This document shows positions 25,561-33,962 of a stretch of 64,000 nucleotides of DNA, piece after piece. Below the pieces are notes generated by a model that worked only from the letters and a program-made list of their open reading frames with translations, did no database searches and had not been told where the DNA came from. Source of the DNA: Nocardiopsis_B mangrovi (GTDB lineage Bacteria > Actinomycetota > Actinomycetes > Streptosporangiales > Streptosporangiaceae); the NCBI RefSeq assembly GCF_042653925.1, contig NZ_JBHSFQ010000033.1, forward strand, positions 1 to 64,000. Direction: 5' to 3'. Position 1 is the first letter of the stretch. Each line of letters starts with the position of its first letter. The translations under genes were made by a program, and so were the position numbers.

Positions 25561-26489
25561 GCCAGGAGCACCCTTTCCAGGAGTCGGACGATGAAATCGG
25601 CGATGAGCCCCAGGAGGGCGTAGAGCGCGAGGCAGACGACGATGACGTCGGTCTGGAAGAACTCGCGGGCGTTGTTCATCAGGTAGCCGATGCCGGAGGT
25701 GGCGTTGATGGTCTCGCCGAAGACCAGCGCCAGCCAGGCCGAGCCCAATGCGAAGCGCAGCCCCACGAGCGCGCCGGGCATGGCGCCCGGGAGCACGATG
25801 TGCCTGATGGCGCCGAACCAGCCCACTCCCAGGGTGCGGGCCGCTTCGATGAGGGCGGAGTCGACGTTGCGGATGCCGCCGTAGATGTTCATGTACAGCG
25901 GGAAGGTGACGGTGAGCGCGATGAGCGCGATCTTCGGCTCCTCCCCGATGCCGAACCAGATGATTAGCAGCGGGATGAGGCCGATGGTCGGCACCGTGCG
26001 CAGCATCTGCACCGGCGCGTCGATGATGTCCTCGCCGAGCCGGAAGAGCCCGGACAGCGTGGCGAGGACGACGGCGGTGGTGATCCCGATCGCCAGGCCG
26101 GCCAGGACCCGGCCGAGCGAGGTCAGCACGGCCTCTTGGAGTTCGCCCGTTGCGGCGAGGTCGGCGGCGGTGGCCAGCACGACCGACGGAGCGGCCAGGG
26201 TCTCGGCGGGGAGCGCGCCGGTGGCGCTCGCCGCCTGCCACAGCGCGACCAGGGTGATCGGGCTGAGGGTCTTCACCGCCCAGCGCGGTATCCGGCGGCG
26301 CCGCTCGGCGGCGCTGCGCACGGTCTCGGTCGCGATCGGCCCGTTCTGGCGGCGGGGTTCCGGGACGCCGCGGGGTGCGGCCGTGTCCGCCGCCGGAGGG
26401 GCCGCGGCGTCGCGGCGGGGGGCGGGGTCGCCCGCGGCCGGTCCCCGCCCGCCCTTCTCATCGGTGGCGCGCTGCCCGCGGGCGGTCAT
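25533..26489 (-). CDS. ABC transporter permease, SsuC-like
   Basis: 318 residues. A charged, Pro/Ala-rich N-terminal stretch of about 70 residues is longer than usual; six membrane helices follow. The EAA loop EAARTLGVGWFGAIRHIVLPGAMPG contacts the ATPase. The segment LRTVPTIGLIPLLIIWFGIGEEPKI is characteristic of the sulfonate/nitrate permease family. The start forms an ATGA overlap with the binding-protein stop. The start codon could be one of several; the overlap makes 26489 the best choice. Confidence 0.92.
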   Translation of the reverse strand: MTARGQRATDEKGGRGPAAGDPAPRRDAAAPPAADTAAPRGVPEPRRQNGPIATETVRSAAERRRRIPRWAVKTLSPITLVALWQAASATGALPAETLAAPSVVLATAADLAATGELQEAVLTSLGRVLAGLAIGITTAVVLATLSGLFRLGEDIIDAPVQMLRTVPTIGLIPLLIIWFGIGEEPKIALIALTVTFPLYMNIYGGIRNVDSALIEAARTLGVGWFGAIRHIVLPGAMPGALVGLRFALGSAWLALVFGETINATSGIGYLMNNAREFFQTDVIVVCLALYALLGLIADFIVRLLERVLLAWRPAFSGT

Positions 26490-27472
26490 TCGCCGGCCGG
26501 GGGCGCGCCGGCGGCGATGTGGTCGCCGAGGTCCAGGTCCCGGTCGGCCAGCACACCGGCGCCGACCCAGGTCCCGTAGGTCTCCTGGAGCCGATCGCCC
26601 AGCGCGGCGTCGACCGGGATCCGCTGGTAGGAGGTGTTGGACTCGGTCACCTGCTCGGCGATCGCCACCGTCTGGCCGGCGAAGCCCGCGTAGAACTCGG
26701 CGTAGTCGTCGGGGTGCTCGCGCCCCCACGCATAGCCGGCGTCGACGCGCTCGGCGTAGTCGGCCAGGGCCTCGGCCGTCGCGGGGTCGGCCAGAGCGTC
26801 CCCGGTGGCGCTGAGCACGTTGTATCCGGGGAGCAGGCCCTCTCCGTCGACCAGGACCCGGGCGCCGAGCTCTCCGCGGGCGCGCTCCAGGTAGACCCCC
26901 CAGGTCGCCCAGGCGTCGATACCGCCCGAGGAGAACGCCGTGCTGGCGTCCACGGGTGCCAGGAACGCCGGCCGGACCTGGTCGGCGTCCATCCCCTCCT
27001 CCTGGAGGGCGCGCAGGAGCAGGAAGTGGGCGATGCTGCCGCGCGTCGTCGGGGAGACCTCGGCGCCCTCCAGGTCGGCCAGGGACCGCGCGTCGCTGTC
27101 TTCTGGGACGACCAGCGCGGTGCCCTTGCCGTCGTTGGACCAGGCGGCGTAGACCTGGATGTCGGAGCCGCCGGCGATCGCGCTGACCGTGGGCGCGTCG
27201 GCGGCGCCGCCGACGTCGATGGCGTCGGCCTTGAGGGCTTCGTGCAGGTTGACCGCTGCCGCGTACTCCGACCATTCGATCTCGTAGGGCACGTCGTCGA
27301 GGAGCCCCGCCTCCTCCAGAAGCGCTCGGGTGGCCCCGGTCTGGTCGCCGACGCGCAGGGTGACCTGGGAGATGTCGTCGGCGGGTCCGGCCTCGGCCCC
27401 GCCGCAGGCGGTGGCCGCGAGGAGGAGGGACGCGGCGGCCGCGGCGGCCGCCGCCCGCTGGTGCAAGGTCAT
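26486..27472 (-). CDS. ABC transporter substrate-binding lipoprotein, SsuA-like
   Basis: 328 residues. A lipoprotein signal with LLLAATAC places the lipid-modified Cys near residue 23. The mature protein has the NMT1/SsuA fold: VTLRVGDQTGATRALLEEAGLLDDVPYEIEWSEY, then AIDVGGAADAPTVSAIAGG and LADLEGAEVSPTTRGSIAHFLL. It binds the substrate for the importer. An upstream in-frame ATG at 27490 lacks a ribosome binding site, whereas ATG 27472 has AGGAG 7 bases before it. First gene of the operon, expressed from the divergent control region shared with iclR. Confidence 0.92.
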   Translation of the reverse strand: MTLHQRAAAAAAAASLLLAATACGGAEAGPADDISQVTLRVGDQTGATRALLEEAGLLDDVPYEIEWSEYAAAVNLHEALKADAIDVGGAADAPTVSAIAGGSDIQVYAAWSNDGKGTALVVPEDSDARSLADLEGAEVSPTTRGSIAHFLLLRALQEEGMDADQVRPAFLAPVDASTAFSSGGIDAWATWGVYLERARGELGARVLVDGEGLLPGYNVLSATGDALADPATAEALADYAERVDAGYAWGREHPDDYAEFYAGFAGQTVAIAEQVTESNTSYQRIPVDAALGDRLQETYGTWVGAGVLADRDLDLGDHIAAGAPPAGE

Positions 27473-27520
27473 CGGACGGCTCCTGAGCATCGGGGCGGGG
27501 TCATCCCGCCGCCAGTAGAT

Positions 27521-27584
27521 CCCACAATGAGGTTGACTGATCGCACGATACAGGAATACCTACTAAATCAGTCAAGATTGTGGG
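27521..27584. promoter_or_regulatory. Divergent promoter/operator region between the ssu-like operon and iclR
   Basis: Inverted arms TTGACTGAT (27533-27541) and ATCAGTCAA (27567-27575) form a perfect 9-bp repeat 25 bases apart, flanked by CCCACAAT (27521-27528) and ATTGTGGG (27577-27584), also a perfect pair. Each TTGACT can act as a -35 box pointing away from the other, so the operator and both promoters overlap. The right half, with CCTACTAAATCAGTCAAGAT, closely resembles the region at 29632 before the monooxygenase gene. IclR is the obvious candidate to bind both. Confidence 0.6.
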
Positions 27585-27644
27585 TTGAATCGGCGTGCGG
27601 CCCGCGCGCTGCGCCGGGTCCTTCTGAGAGCGAGACTGGAGACC

Positions 27645-28421
27645 ATGACCACCGACACCTCCGAACCGACGGCCGCCCGGTCCCGCACCGGGACGCAGTC
27701 GGTGGACCGCGCGATCGCGATCCTGCGCTGCTTCGAACAGGCCCCCACGCTCACCCCGACCCAGGCCGCCCACCGACTCGACCTGACCGTGAGCACCGCA
27801 CACCGGCTGATGCGCGCCCTCAGCGAGACCGGCCTGCTGGGCCGCGACCCGGCGACGGAGAGCTACCACCTCGGCGTCACCACGGCCGTCCTCGGCCGGG
27901 TCGCGCTGGAGCGCCTGGGTGCCACCGCGATGCGGCCGGCGCTGGAGGCGCTGCGCGACGCCACGGGGGAGTCGGTCACCCTGGGCGTGCGCTCGGGGGA
28001 CGAGGTCGCGATCCTGATGCAGTCCCCCTCGCCGCAGCCGCTGCGCTACGACCAGCACCCCGGCGCCCGCAACCCCGCCCACGTCTGCTCCATGGGCAAG
28101 GCGCTCCTGGCGTTCGGGGACCCCTCCCTCTCCCGGCCCGAGCCCTACCCGCGCTACACCGATGCCACCATCACCACCCGCGCCGGACTCGACGCGGAAC
28201 TGGCCCGGGTGCGCGAGCGCGGCTACGCGCTCGCCGACCAGGAGCGCGTCGCGGGCGTCCGGGCCATCGCCGCACCGGTGCGCGACGCCTCGGGCGGGGT
28301 CTTCGCGGCCGTCGCCCTCCAGGTGCCCAGCGTCCGGTTCGGCGACGACCGCCTGGCGGAGCTGGCGGTCGCGGTGACGGAGGCGGCCGCCCGGCTCTCC
28401 GCCCTGCTCGGGGCGGACTGA
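27645..28421 (+). CDS. IclR-family transcriptional regulator
   Basis: 258 residues. N-terminal winged HTH (QSVDRAIAILRCFEQAP...LTPTQAAHRLDLTVSTAHRLMRAL, about 15-75) and C-terminal effector domain with GESVTLGVRSGDEVAIL, SMGKALLAFG and LADQERVAGVRAIAAPVRDASG, all typical. It is divergent from the ssu-like transporter operon and convergent with the monooxygenase gene, and probably senses a substrate or product of the organosulfur pathway. GGAG lies 3 to 4 bases before the ATG. Confidence 0.92.
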   Translation: MTTDTSEPTAARSRTGTQSVDRAIAILRCFEQAPTLTPTQAAHRLDLTVSTAHRLMRALSETGLLGRDPATESYHLGVTTAVLGRVALERLGATAMRPALEALRDATGESVTLGVRSGDEVAILMQSPSPQPLRYDQHPGARNPAHVCSMGKALLAFGDPSLSRPEPYPRYTDATITTRAGLDAELARVRERGYALADQERVAGVRAIAAPVRDASGGVFAAVALQVPSVRFGDDRLAELAVAVTEAAARLSALLGAD

Positions 28422-28483
28422 CCCGGCGCGGCCGCCGCGGGCCCCGGCGACCGCCCGGAACCGGCCCCCGGGAGGACGGCGCG

Positions 28484-29584
28484 TCAGGCCGGCGCCGCCC
28501 GCCGGTGCGCCAGCTCGGCGCGGACCAGCGGGAGCAGGTCGCGCCCGTAGGCCACGGCGTCCTCCAGCGGGTCGTAGCCGCGGATGAGGACGGTCGTCAC
28601 ACCGATGTCGACGTAGTCGAGCAGGGCCCGTGCCACGGTCTCGGGGCTGCCCACCAGAGCGGTGGAGTTCCCCGCGGCGCCGGTGGCCCTGGCCGTGGCC
28701 GTCCACAGCGCCCGGTCGTGGACCTCTCCCCGGTCGGCGGCGGCGAGGAGGCGCCGCGATCCCTCTCCGGACTCCCGCCCGAGGATGTAGGGGGCGCTGC
28801 CGTTGCCCGAGGGCGGAACCGCGCCGCCCTCGATCGCGCCCAGGATCGAACGGGCCCGTTCCCACGCCTCCTCGTCGGTGCGGCCCAGGATGGGACGGAA
28901 GGACACCGAGAACCCGACCTCCCCGGGGTCGCGGCCGGCCTTCCCTGCGGAGGCGCGCACCGCGGCGATCTGCTCGGCGGTCTCCTTCAGCGGCTCGCCC
29001 CACAGCGCGTAGACGTCGGCGTGCCGGCCGCCCACGCGGTAGGCGTCGGCGGAGGAGCCGCCGAAGTAGATGGGCACCCGCGGCCGGGAGAACGTGGGCA
29101 CCTGCGATAGCGCCCCGTTCACCGTGTAGAACTCGCCCGAGAAGTCGAACGGATCGGTCGCCGCCCAGGTGCGCTTGACGACGTCGAGGTATTCGTCGGT
29201 GCGGCGGTAGCGGGTCTCCTTGTCGGTGTGGTCGCCGTCGCGCCGCTGCTCGGTGTCGCTGGCCCCGCTGATGATGTGCACGGCCACCCGGCCCTCGGTG
29301 AACTGGTCGAGGGTGGCGATCTTGCGCGCCCACACCGTCGGCGCGATGAAGCCGGGCCGGTGGGCGATGAGGAATCCGAGCCGCTCGGTGTGGGCGGCGG
29401 CGTAGGCCGCGACCGCGAACCCGTCGGCGTCCCAGGAGTGGTAGCCGATGAGGACCCGGTCGAAGCCGGCCTCCTCGTGCGCCTGCGCGAAGCGCCGCGT
29501 GTAGCCGCGGTCGAGGAGGGGACCGCGCCGCTTGCGGATCTCGGACTGGTCGGACGTCCGGATCATGCCGATGAACTCGACCAT
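28484..29584 (-). CDS. LLM-class FMN-dependent monooxygenase, alkanesulfonate monooxygenase-like
   Basis: About 366 residues with a luciferase-like TIM barrel. Features: MVEFIGMIRTSDQSE at the start, GFLIAHRPGFIAPTVWARKIATLDQ, and GRVAVHIISGASDTEQRRDGDHTDK..RYRRTDEYLDV, which match SsuD-type two-component monooxygenases. They cleave C-S bonds of sulfonates with O2 and reduced FMN, releasing sulfite and an aldehyde. The partner flavin reductase is encoded at 31158. Two starts are possible, 29584 and 29593 (adding Val-Ser after Met); GGGATGG lies 6 bases before 29584. A fine promoter precedes the gene. The substrate is inferred, not shown. Confidence 0.88.
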   Translation of the reverse strand: MVEFIGMIRTSDQSEIRKRRGPLLDRGYTRRFAQAHEEAGFDRVLIGYHSWDADGFAVAAYAAAHTERLGFLIAHRPGFIAPTVWARKIATLDQFTEGRVAVHIISGASDTEQRRDGDHTDKETRYRRTDEYLDVVKRTWAATDPFDFSGEFYTVNGALSQVPTFSRPRVPIYFGGSSADAYRVGGRHADVYALWGEPLKETAEQIAAVRASAGKAGRDPGEVGFSVSFRPILGRTDEEAWERARSILGAIEGGAVPPSGNGSAPYILGRESGEGSRRLLAAADRGEVHDRALWTATARATGAAGNSTALVGSPETVARALLDYVDIGVTTVLIRGYDPLEDAVAYGRDLLPLVRAELAHRRAAPA

Positions 29585-29619
29585 ACTCACCATCCCATAT
29601 TGCGCGAAGAAGCATCCAT

Positions 29620-29657
29620 AATGTAGTAATTCCTAGTAACTAGGTCAAGATAGTAGA
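29620..29657 (-). promoter_or_regulatory. Promoter and operator of the monooxygenase gene
   Basis: On the minus strand, TTGACC (29643-29648) and TACATT (29620-29625) are 17 bases apart, close to consensus. The spacer contains a perfect 13-bp palindrome CCTAGT-A-ACTAGG (29632-29644). The 27 bases 29631-29657 match 27558-27584 upstream of the ssu-like operon at about 18 positions, including an unbroken GTCAAGAT. The match suggests one regulator, probably the IclR protein, controls both units and perhaps the divergent cupin operon. Confidence 0.65.
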
Positions 29658-29678
29658 CTAAACGGATCGGAGCCCGCG

Positions 29679-30203
29679 GTGACGAGTGAGACGTGCGGCG
29701 GCACCCCCCTCTCCCCTGACCACGCGCACGGCAACGGCGTCTGGCACGGACGCCTGGAGCACATCCCGGCGAGCGCGGTCAGCGGCGACACCGGCCAGAC
29801 CTCCGGGATGCGCCGTTTCGAGGCGATCTCGGGCACGACCGTGGGCTCGCGCAAGATCTGGATGGGGCAGACCCACGTCGGCCCCACGACCAACTCCGGC
29901 GACCACCACCACGGCGAGGCCGAAACGGCGATCTACGTGGTCTCCGGCCACCCCTCGTTCGTCTTCGCCGACGGCGACGACGAGGTCCGCATCGACACCG
30001 GGCCGGGCGACTACATCTTCGTCCCGCCCTATGTCCCCCACCGCGAGGAGAACCCCTCCCCCGACGAGGAGGCCGTCGTGGTCATCGGCCGCAGCACCCA
30101 GGAAGGGATCGTGGTCAACCTGCCCAGCCTGTGGTCGACCGAGGGGATCCCGGCCGGCGCGGCGGACGGCGGCGACCGCGGCACGGAACAGGAGGCCAGA
30201 TGA
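29679..30203 (+). CDS. Cupin-domain protein
   Basis: 174 residues with a single cupin beta-barrel. Metal-ligand motif 1 is in GDHHHGEAETAIYVVSGHPSFVF (three consecutive His plus Glu), and motif 2 is GDYIFVPPYVPHREEN with a His. The residues suit Fe, Mn or Ni. It could be a dioxygenase, isomerase or sensor for the desulfonation pathway; no closer family is recognised. The GTG start follows GGAG by 7 bases. It overlaps the next gene by ATGA and heads the cupin, DsbA-like, flavin reductase operon. Confidence 0.85.
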   Translation: MTSETCGGTPLSPDHAHGNGVWHGRLEHIPASAVSGDTGQTSGMRRFEAISGTTVGSRKIWMGQTHVGPTTNSGDHHHGEAETAIYVVSGHPSFVFADGDDEVRIDTGPGDYIFVPPYVPHREENPSPDEEAVVVIGRSTQEGIVVNLPSLWSTEGIPAGAADGGDRGTEQEAR

Positions 30204-31114
30204 GCGCCCACGCCCCGGTGTCCGTCACCGAGTACACCGACCCCGGGTGCGTCGTCGCCTGGGCGAGCGAACCGCGGCTCCGGCTGCTGCGGCTGCGCTA
30301 CGGGCACCTGGTGGACTGGCGCCGGGTCTTCGGCCTGCAGATCGCCGACGCCCTCGCGACCGACCCCGGTTTCCACCCCGAGAGGTCGGCTCAGGCCCAC
30401 CTGGAGCGCTGGACGGAGGTCGCCCGCGCCACCGGCGCCCCCATCACCGGGCACCTGCACTGGACGCACCGCTCCACCGGCCCGGCGAGCCGGGCCGTGA
30501 TCAGCGCGCGGCGCCAGGGCCCGGTGGTCGCGGACCGTGTCCTGCGCCGCCTGCGGGAAGCCCTCTACCTGGACGGACGGCCCGCGGACAGCCCCGGACG
30601 GCTGCGCGGCGCGCTCGCCGGCGTCCCCGGGCTCGACATCGGCGGGCTCCTGGCCGGCCTCGACACCGACCGCGCACACTCGGTGCTGCGCGCGGAGGCC
30701 GCCGAGGCGCGGCGCGTGCACCCGGCCACCGGACAGGCCGCCCGGGCCGGCTCCACCCCTTATCCGGGCCCGCCGGTGGCCGACGGAGCGGAGCACCGGT
30801 ACGCCTTTCCGACACTGCTGTTCTCCTCCGCCGGGCGCACCGTGGTGCTGCCCGGGTACCGCTCCGTCGAGGAGTACGAGGCGGCGCTGTCGGACCTGTG
30901 GCCCGGTATCACCGAGGAGGCCCGCCCCCTTCCGTCCGCCGAGGAGCTGCTGGCGGCCCACGGCACGCTCACCGGCCCCGAGGTCGACCTGCTCGCCGGG
31001 GGCCGCCCGCCCCGAGGCGCGCTGCGCACACCCACCGCCAACGGCGACGTCTGGCGCCCGGCAGCGGACCCCGCCGCGGCACCGGCACGGAGCGCGGAGG
31101 GCGCCGCCCGGTGA
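30200..31114 (+). CDS. DsbA-family (FrnE-like) protein with a damaged CxxC site
   Basis: 304 residues. The start VTEYTDPGCVVAWASEPRLRLL matches the thioredoxin-fold strand and active-site turn of FrnE-like DsbA proteins, where DPxCxxC or DPxCxxS is usual. Here the site is Cys17-Val-Val-Ala20, so only the first Cys remains and disulfide exchange as in DsbA is impossible. A glutathione-transferase-like or mycothiol-dependent role, or pure binding, is possible. The all-helical insert (about 75-180) and returning thioredoxin strand YAFPTLLF with a cis-Pro-like Pro support the fold. No signal peptide, so it is cytoplasmic. Confidence 0.8.
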   Translation: MSAHAPVSVTEYTDPGCVVAWASEPRLRLLRLRYGHLVDWRRVFGLQIADALATDPGFHPERSAQAHLERWTEVARATGAPITGHLHWTHRSTGPASRAVISARRQGPVVADRVLRRLREALYLDGRPADSPGRLRGALAGVPGLDIGGLLAGLDTDRAHSVLRAEAAEARRVHPATGQAARAGSTPYPGPPVADGAEHRYAFPTLLFSSAGRTVVLPGYRSVEEYEAALSDLWPGITEEARPLPSAEELLAAHGTLTGPEVDLLAGGRPPRGALRTPTANGDVWRPAADPAAAPARSAEGAAR

Positions 31115-31157
31115 CCGAACCGAGCCCCCGCCGGGGCGTACGAGAAAGCGAGGCGCC

Positions 31158-31730
31158 ATGACCAGGCCCGCACGGACACGCGAACCATCGGCCCCCGCCG
31201 CCCCGCGCCGGCCCGGCTCCCCACCCGGGACTCCCCCGGGCGACCGCCCCGACGTCGGCGCGGACGAGTTCCGCCGCGCCCTTGGCGCCCACCCGGCCGG
31301 AGTGGTGGTGGTCACCGCCGACGACGGCGGACACCCCGTGGGGCTGACCGCGACCTCGTTCACCAGCGTCAGCCTCGCCCCGCCGCTGGTGGCGTTCTAC
31401 GTCGCGGCGTCGTCGTCCACCTGGCCGCGACTGCGGGGCGCCGGGCACTTCGCCGTCAACCTGCTCACCGAGGACCAGCGCGAGGTGGCCGCGCGCTTCG
31501 CCCGCCGCGGCGACCGGTTCGCCCCGCCCACCGAGTGGACCCGGGGGCCCGACGGAACCCCGCTGCTCGGCGGGGCGGCGGCCCACCTGTCCTGCCGCCT
31601 GCACCGGATTGAGGAGGTCGGCGACCACTGGCTCGTCGTCGGCCGGGTCCGCACCGCCGACGTGCACAGCGCCGCCCGCCCCCTCCTCTACCACCAGGGC
31701 GCATTCGGCGGACTCCGGCCGCTCCCCTGA
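31158..31730 (+). CDS. Flavin reductase (HpaC/RutF-like, FMN-binding split barrel)
   Basis: 190 residues. After a disordered Pro/Arg-rich 35-residue N-terminus, the domain FRRALGAHPAGVVVVTADDGGHPVGLTATSFTSVSLAPPLVAF is classical for short-chain flavin reductases, and FAVNLLTEDQREVAARFA and the final YHQGAFGGL complete it. It makes reduced FMN for a two-component monooxygenase; the LLM protein encoded at 28484 is the likely partner. Last gene of the operon, followed by a hairpin. The start could lie a few codons downstream because the N-terminus is poorly conserved in the family. Confidence 0.9.
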   Translation: MTRPARTREPSAPAAPRRPGSPPGTPPGDRPDVGADEFRRALGAHPAGVVVVTADDGGHPVGLTATSFTSVSLAPPLVAFYVAASSSTWPRLRGAGHFAVNLLTEDQREVAARFARRGDRFAPPTEWTRGPDGTPLLGGAAAHLSCRLHRIEEVGDHWLVVGRVRTADVHSAARPLLYHQGAFGGLRPLP

Positions 31731-31741
31731 GCGCGCGCCCA

Positions 31742-31765
31742 CCGGGCGGCGGATGTGCCGCCCGG
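31742..31765. terminator. Perfect 9-bp hairpin after the flavin reductase gene
   Basis: CCGGGCGGC (31742-31750), 6-base loop, GCCGCCCGG (31757-31765), 12 bases past the stop codon. Confidence 0.65.
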
Positions 31766-31769
31766 CAGG

Positions 31770-32075
31770 GGCGGGGACACGCAGCGCGGCGACAAGGCCC
31801 TCGGCTCGGTCGCCGACCGGCTGGGCATCACAGGGGAGGAACCGCTGGAACGCACCGTCCCCGACTTCGGCCTGAGCCGGGACGGGACCCGGACCGACCT
31901 GCTGGGCGGGCACCCGGTCACCTTGGCCCTTGGAGCAGGACGGCGGCCGCCTGGCGCTGATCCTGTCCAAGGCCCTGATGCCGGCCGGGGGACGGCGCCA
32001 TCGAGGACGCGAGCATCACCGGCCGGATCCGCCGCGGACCGGACGGCCGGAAGGTCTCCCGCGGCGGCTCCCCGA
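31770..32075 (+). pseudogene. Multiply frameshifted remnant, resembling a DUF4132/MolR-type protein segment
   Basis: One frame reads SVADRLGITGEEPLERTVPD and FGLSRDGTRTDLLGGHPVTLAL up to about 31930, then the signal shifts to LEQDGGRLALILSKAL, then near 31990 to GDGAIEDASITGRIRRGPDG. Three successive frames without a start codon or ribosome binding site indicate a decayed fragment. The wording VPDFGLxxDGxRT recalls DUF4132 proteins, but this identification is from memory and moderate. From about 32190 to 32450 the DNA turns AT-rich and holds no gene except the leader of the glycosyltransferase gene. Confidence 0.5.
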
Positions 32076-32453
32076 CCGGCGGCCCCCGGAAGGTCCGATC
32101 ACGGCCGGACGGGGGCCGCACGGTTCCCCGGCGGCCCCGCCGAAGCCGCCCGTTCCGGCGAGGGTCATGCCGCCCGCGGGCCGGTGCCGCATGCGAAGTC
32201 CCCAATTTCCTGAAACCATTTCCACCGCATTTGACGGGCGACACGGTCGGATATTGGGAGTCGTCCGGCTCATACCGGTTTGGCACGCCCTTCATCCGAT
32301 CGAATTCGATGAATTGCATTTCTTTTCTCGGATTATGCGGGTACGCTGCACGGAAGCGTCGGGTGCGTCCGATGAATGGGGGAATGCCGATCGCCTCAGC
32401 GCGTTCGTGACCGGTCGCAAGGCCGCCACCCCGGTGGCGGGAAAGGTGGGACG

Positions 32454-33857
32454 TTGGTCAAACTCGCACTCGTCTGCGGAGACGGACTCCCCGTCAGCGG
32501 TCTCCTCACCGTCTTCCGCAATGTCGTGACCCGTTTTCACGGGAAACCGGTCCCCGAAGAGCCCATCCCCGCCGACCTCGGCTACTCATGGCGCCCCGAC
32601 AAGCCGGCCTTCTTTCCCGGCGGTGCCGGACCGGGCGCCTACCCTCCCTGGCTCGACGTGAGCCGGGCCCTCCCCTGCGCGGAGCCGGAACTCGCCGCCG
32701 AGCTCCTCGACATACGGTCCCGCGTCGCCCGGGCGGACGGTCTCGACCCCGCGGAGAAGGCACACCTGCACCGGCGCATCGAGGCTCTGGCCGCCCCTTA
32801 CGAGTCGTACTTTCGCGAATGGCTCGACGAGCACGGCACGGACTGGGTGGTGGCCGTCAACATGACCCTGTCCGACGCCGTTCCGGTGACGCTGGCCCTC
32901 CACCGGGCCGCGGCGCGGCGCTGGGGCGGCGGACGGCCCGGCGGGGTCCTCTTCTGGGACCACGACCTGTTCGGCAGCTGCGCCGTGCACGAGGACGGCG
33001 AACGGCTCTATCCCCCCTCCCCCAACGAGTTCACGCCGTTGCCGGGCCGCCACCCCGCACACCGCTGGGCGGTGGTGTCGGAGGCGCTGCGCGACGAGGC
33101 GTGCGGATACCCCACCCCGCTGGAACCCGTCACCGTCCCCAACGTGCTCCCCGAATCTCCCCCCGAGGCGCTGGAGGACCGCCACGCGGAGTTCCTGGAA
33201 CAGATCGGCGCCGCACCGGGACAGCCCCTGCTCCTGGTCCCCGTCCGCGTCTTCAGGGTCAAAGGGGTGGAGATCTCGATCCGGCTCTTCTCCCGCATAA
33301 GGCAGCTGAGCAGGGAGCACGGACGGCCGGAACCCCTCCTGCTGGTCTTCGGAGACCTCGGTGAGGACCCCGACTACACGAAGGAGGTCCTCGACGCGGC
33401 CCGGCACGAGGAGGTCCTGGACCATGTGCGGTTCCTGGACGGGGTACCCCTCCAGAGCCACCGGGCGGCGGACCGCCTCTGGCACCTCGACGAGGTCGAC
33501 CTCCTGCGCGTGGGCGCCGCCACCGGCGGAGGGGTGCTCTTCACGCCGAACCGCCCGGACGTGGAGACCGTGGGCCTGGGGCCGGCGCTCGCCACCATCG
33601 CGGGCATTCCCAGTGCGGTCGGCGACTTCAACGCCTTCGGCGACATCTACGGCGACGCGTTCCTGTGCGCACGCCTGCCCGGGGACGGCGATCCGCGGGA
33701 GACGGCCGAGGAGATGCTCGGACTCATGCGCGCCCGGGCGGACGGCGAACAGTGGTTCACCGAGGGGATGCGGCGGAACCGGAAGCGGATCGACGCCCAC
33801 TTCCCCGCCGGACCGTGGCGACGGCTCTGGGACGAATTGGCCGCCGAAGGCTCCTGA
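32454..33857 (+). CDS. Putative GT-B fold glycosyltransferase
   Basis: 467 residues from a TTG start (GGTGGG 3 bases upstream); an ATG at 32376 would add a 26-residue Arg/Gly-rich leader and is less likely. KLALVCGDGLPVSGLLTVFRNVV is a GT-B N-terminal strand-loop. Later VLFWDHDLFGSCAVHEDGE and WAVVSEALRDEACGYPTPLEPVTVPNVLP are the acceptor-side and hinge segments of GT4-like enzymes, and LLLVPVRVFRVKGVEISIRLFSRIRQL (reads like the R..xKG nucleotide-sugar motif) starts the second Rossmann domain. Donor and acceptor are unknown. It stands alone, with an AT-rich leader, so may be acquired. Confidence 0.72.
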   Translation: MVKLALVCGDGLPVSGLLTVFRNVVTRFHGKPVPEEPIPADLGYSWRPDKPAFFPGGAGPGAYPPWLDVSRALPCAEPELAAELLDIRSRVARADGLDPAEKAHLHRRIEALAAPYESYFREWLDEHGTDWVVAVNMTLSDAVPVTLALHRAAARRWGGGRPGGVLFWDHDLFGSCAVHEDGERLYPPSPNEFTPLPGRHPAHRWAVVSEALRDEACGYPTPLEPVTVPNVLPESPPEALEDRHAEFLEQIGAAPGQPLLLVPVRVFRVKGVEISIRLFSRIRQLSREHGRPEPLLLVFGDLGEDPDYTKEVLDAARHEEVLDHVRFLDGVPLQSHRAADRLWHLDEVDLLRVGAATGGGVLFTPNRPDVETVGLGPALATIAGIPSAVGDFNAFGDIYGDAFLCARLPGDGDPRETAEEMLGLMRARADGEQWFTEGMRRNRKRIDAHFPAGPWRRLWDELAAEGS

Positions 33858-33925
33858 CCGGATGTCCGAGCCCGCCCGTCCGTGGCACCGGCCGCGGCCC
33901 CGGCGCCGCCGGCGAGTGGCCGCCG

Positions 33926-33958
33926 CCGGCCCGGCCCCCTGCTCGGGAGCCGGGCCGG
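33926..33958. terminator. Bidirectional hairpin between glycosyltransferase and transporter genes
   Basis: CCGGCCCGGC (33926-33935) and GCCGGGCCGG (33949-33958), perfect 10-bp arms, between convergent stop codons. Confidence 0.65.
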
Positions 33959-33962
33959 TCGG

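Noticed and set aside
26375..29110. 911-codon plus-strand frame opposite the transporter and monooxygenase genes
   Set aside because: It is the antisense of well-recognised ABC transporter and LLM genes and crosses the IclR gene in another frame; long antisense frames arise from GC3 bias.
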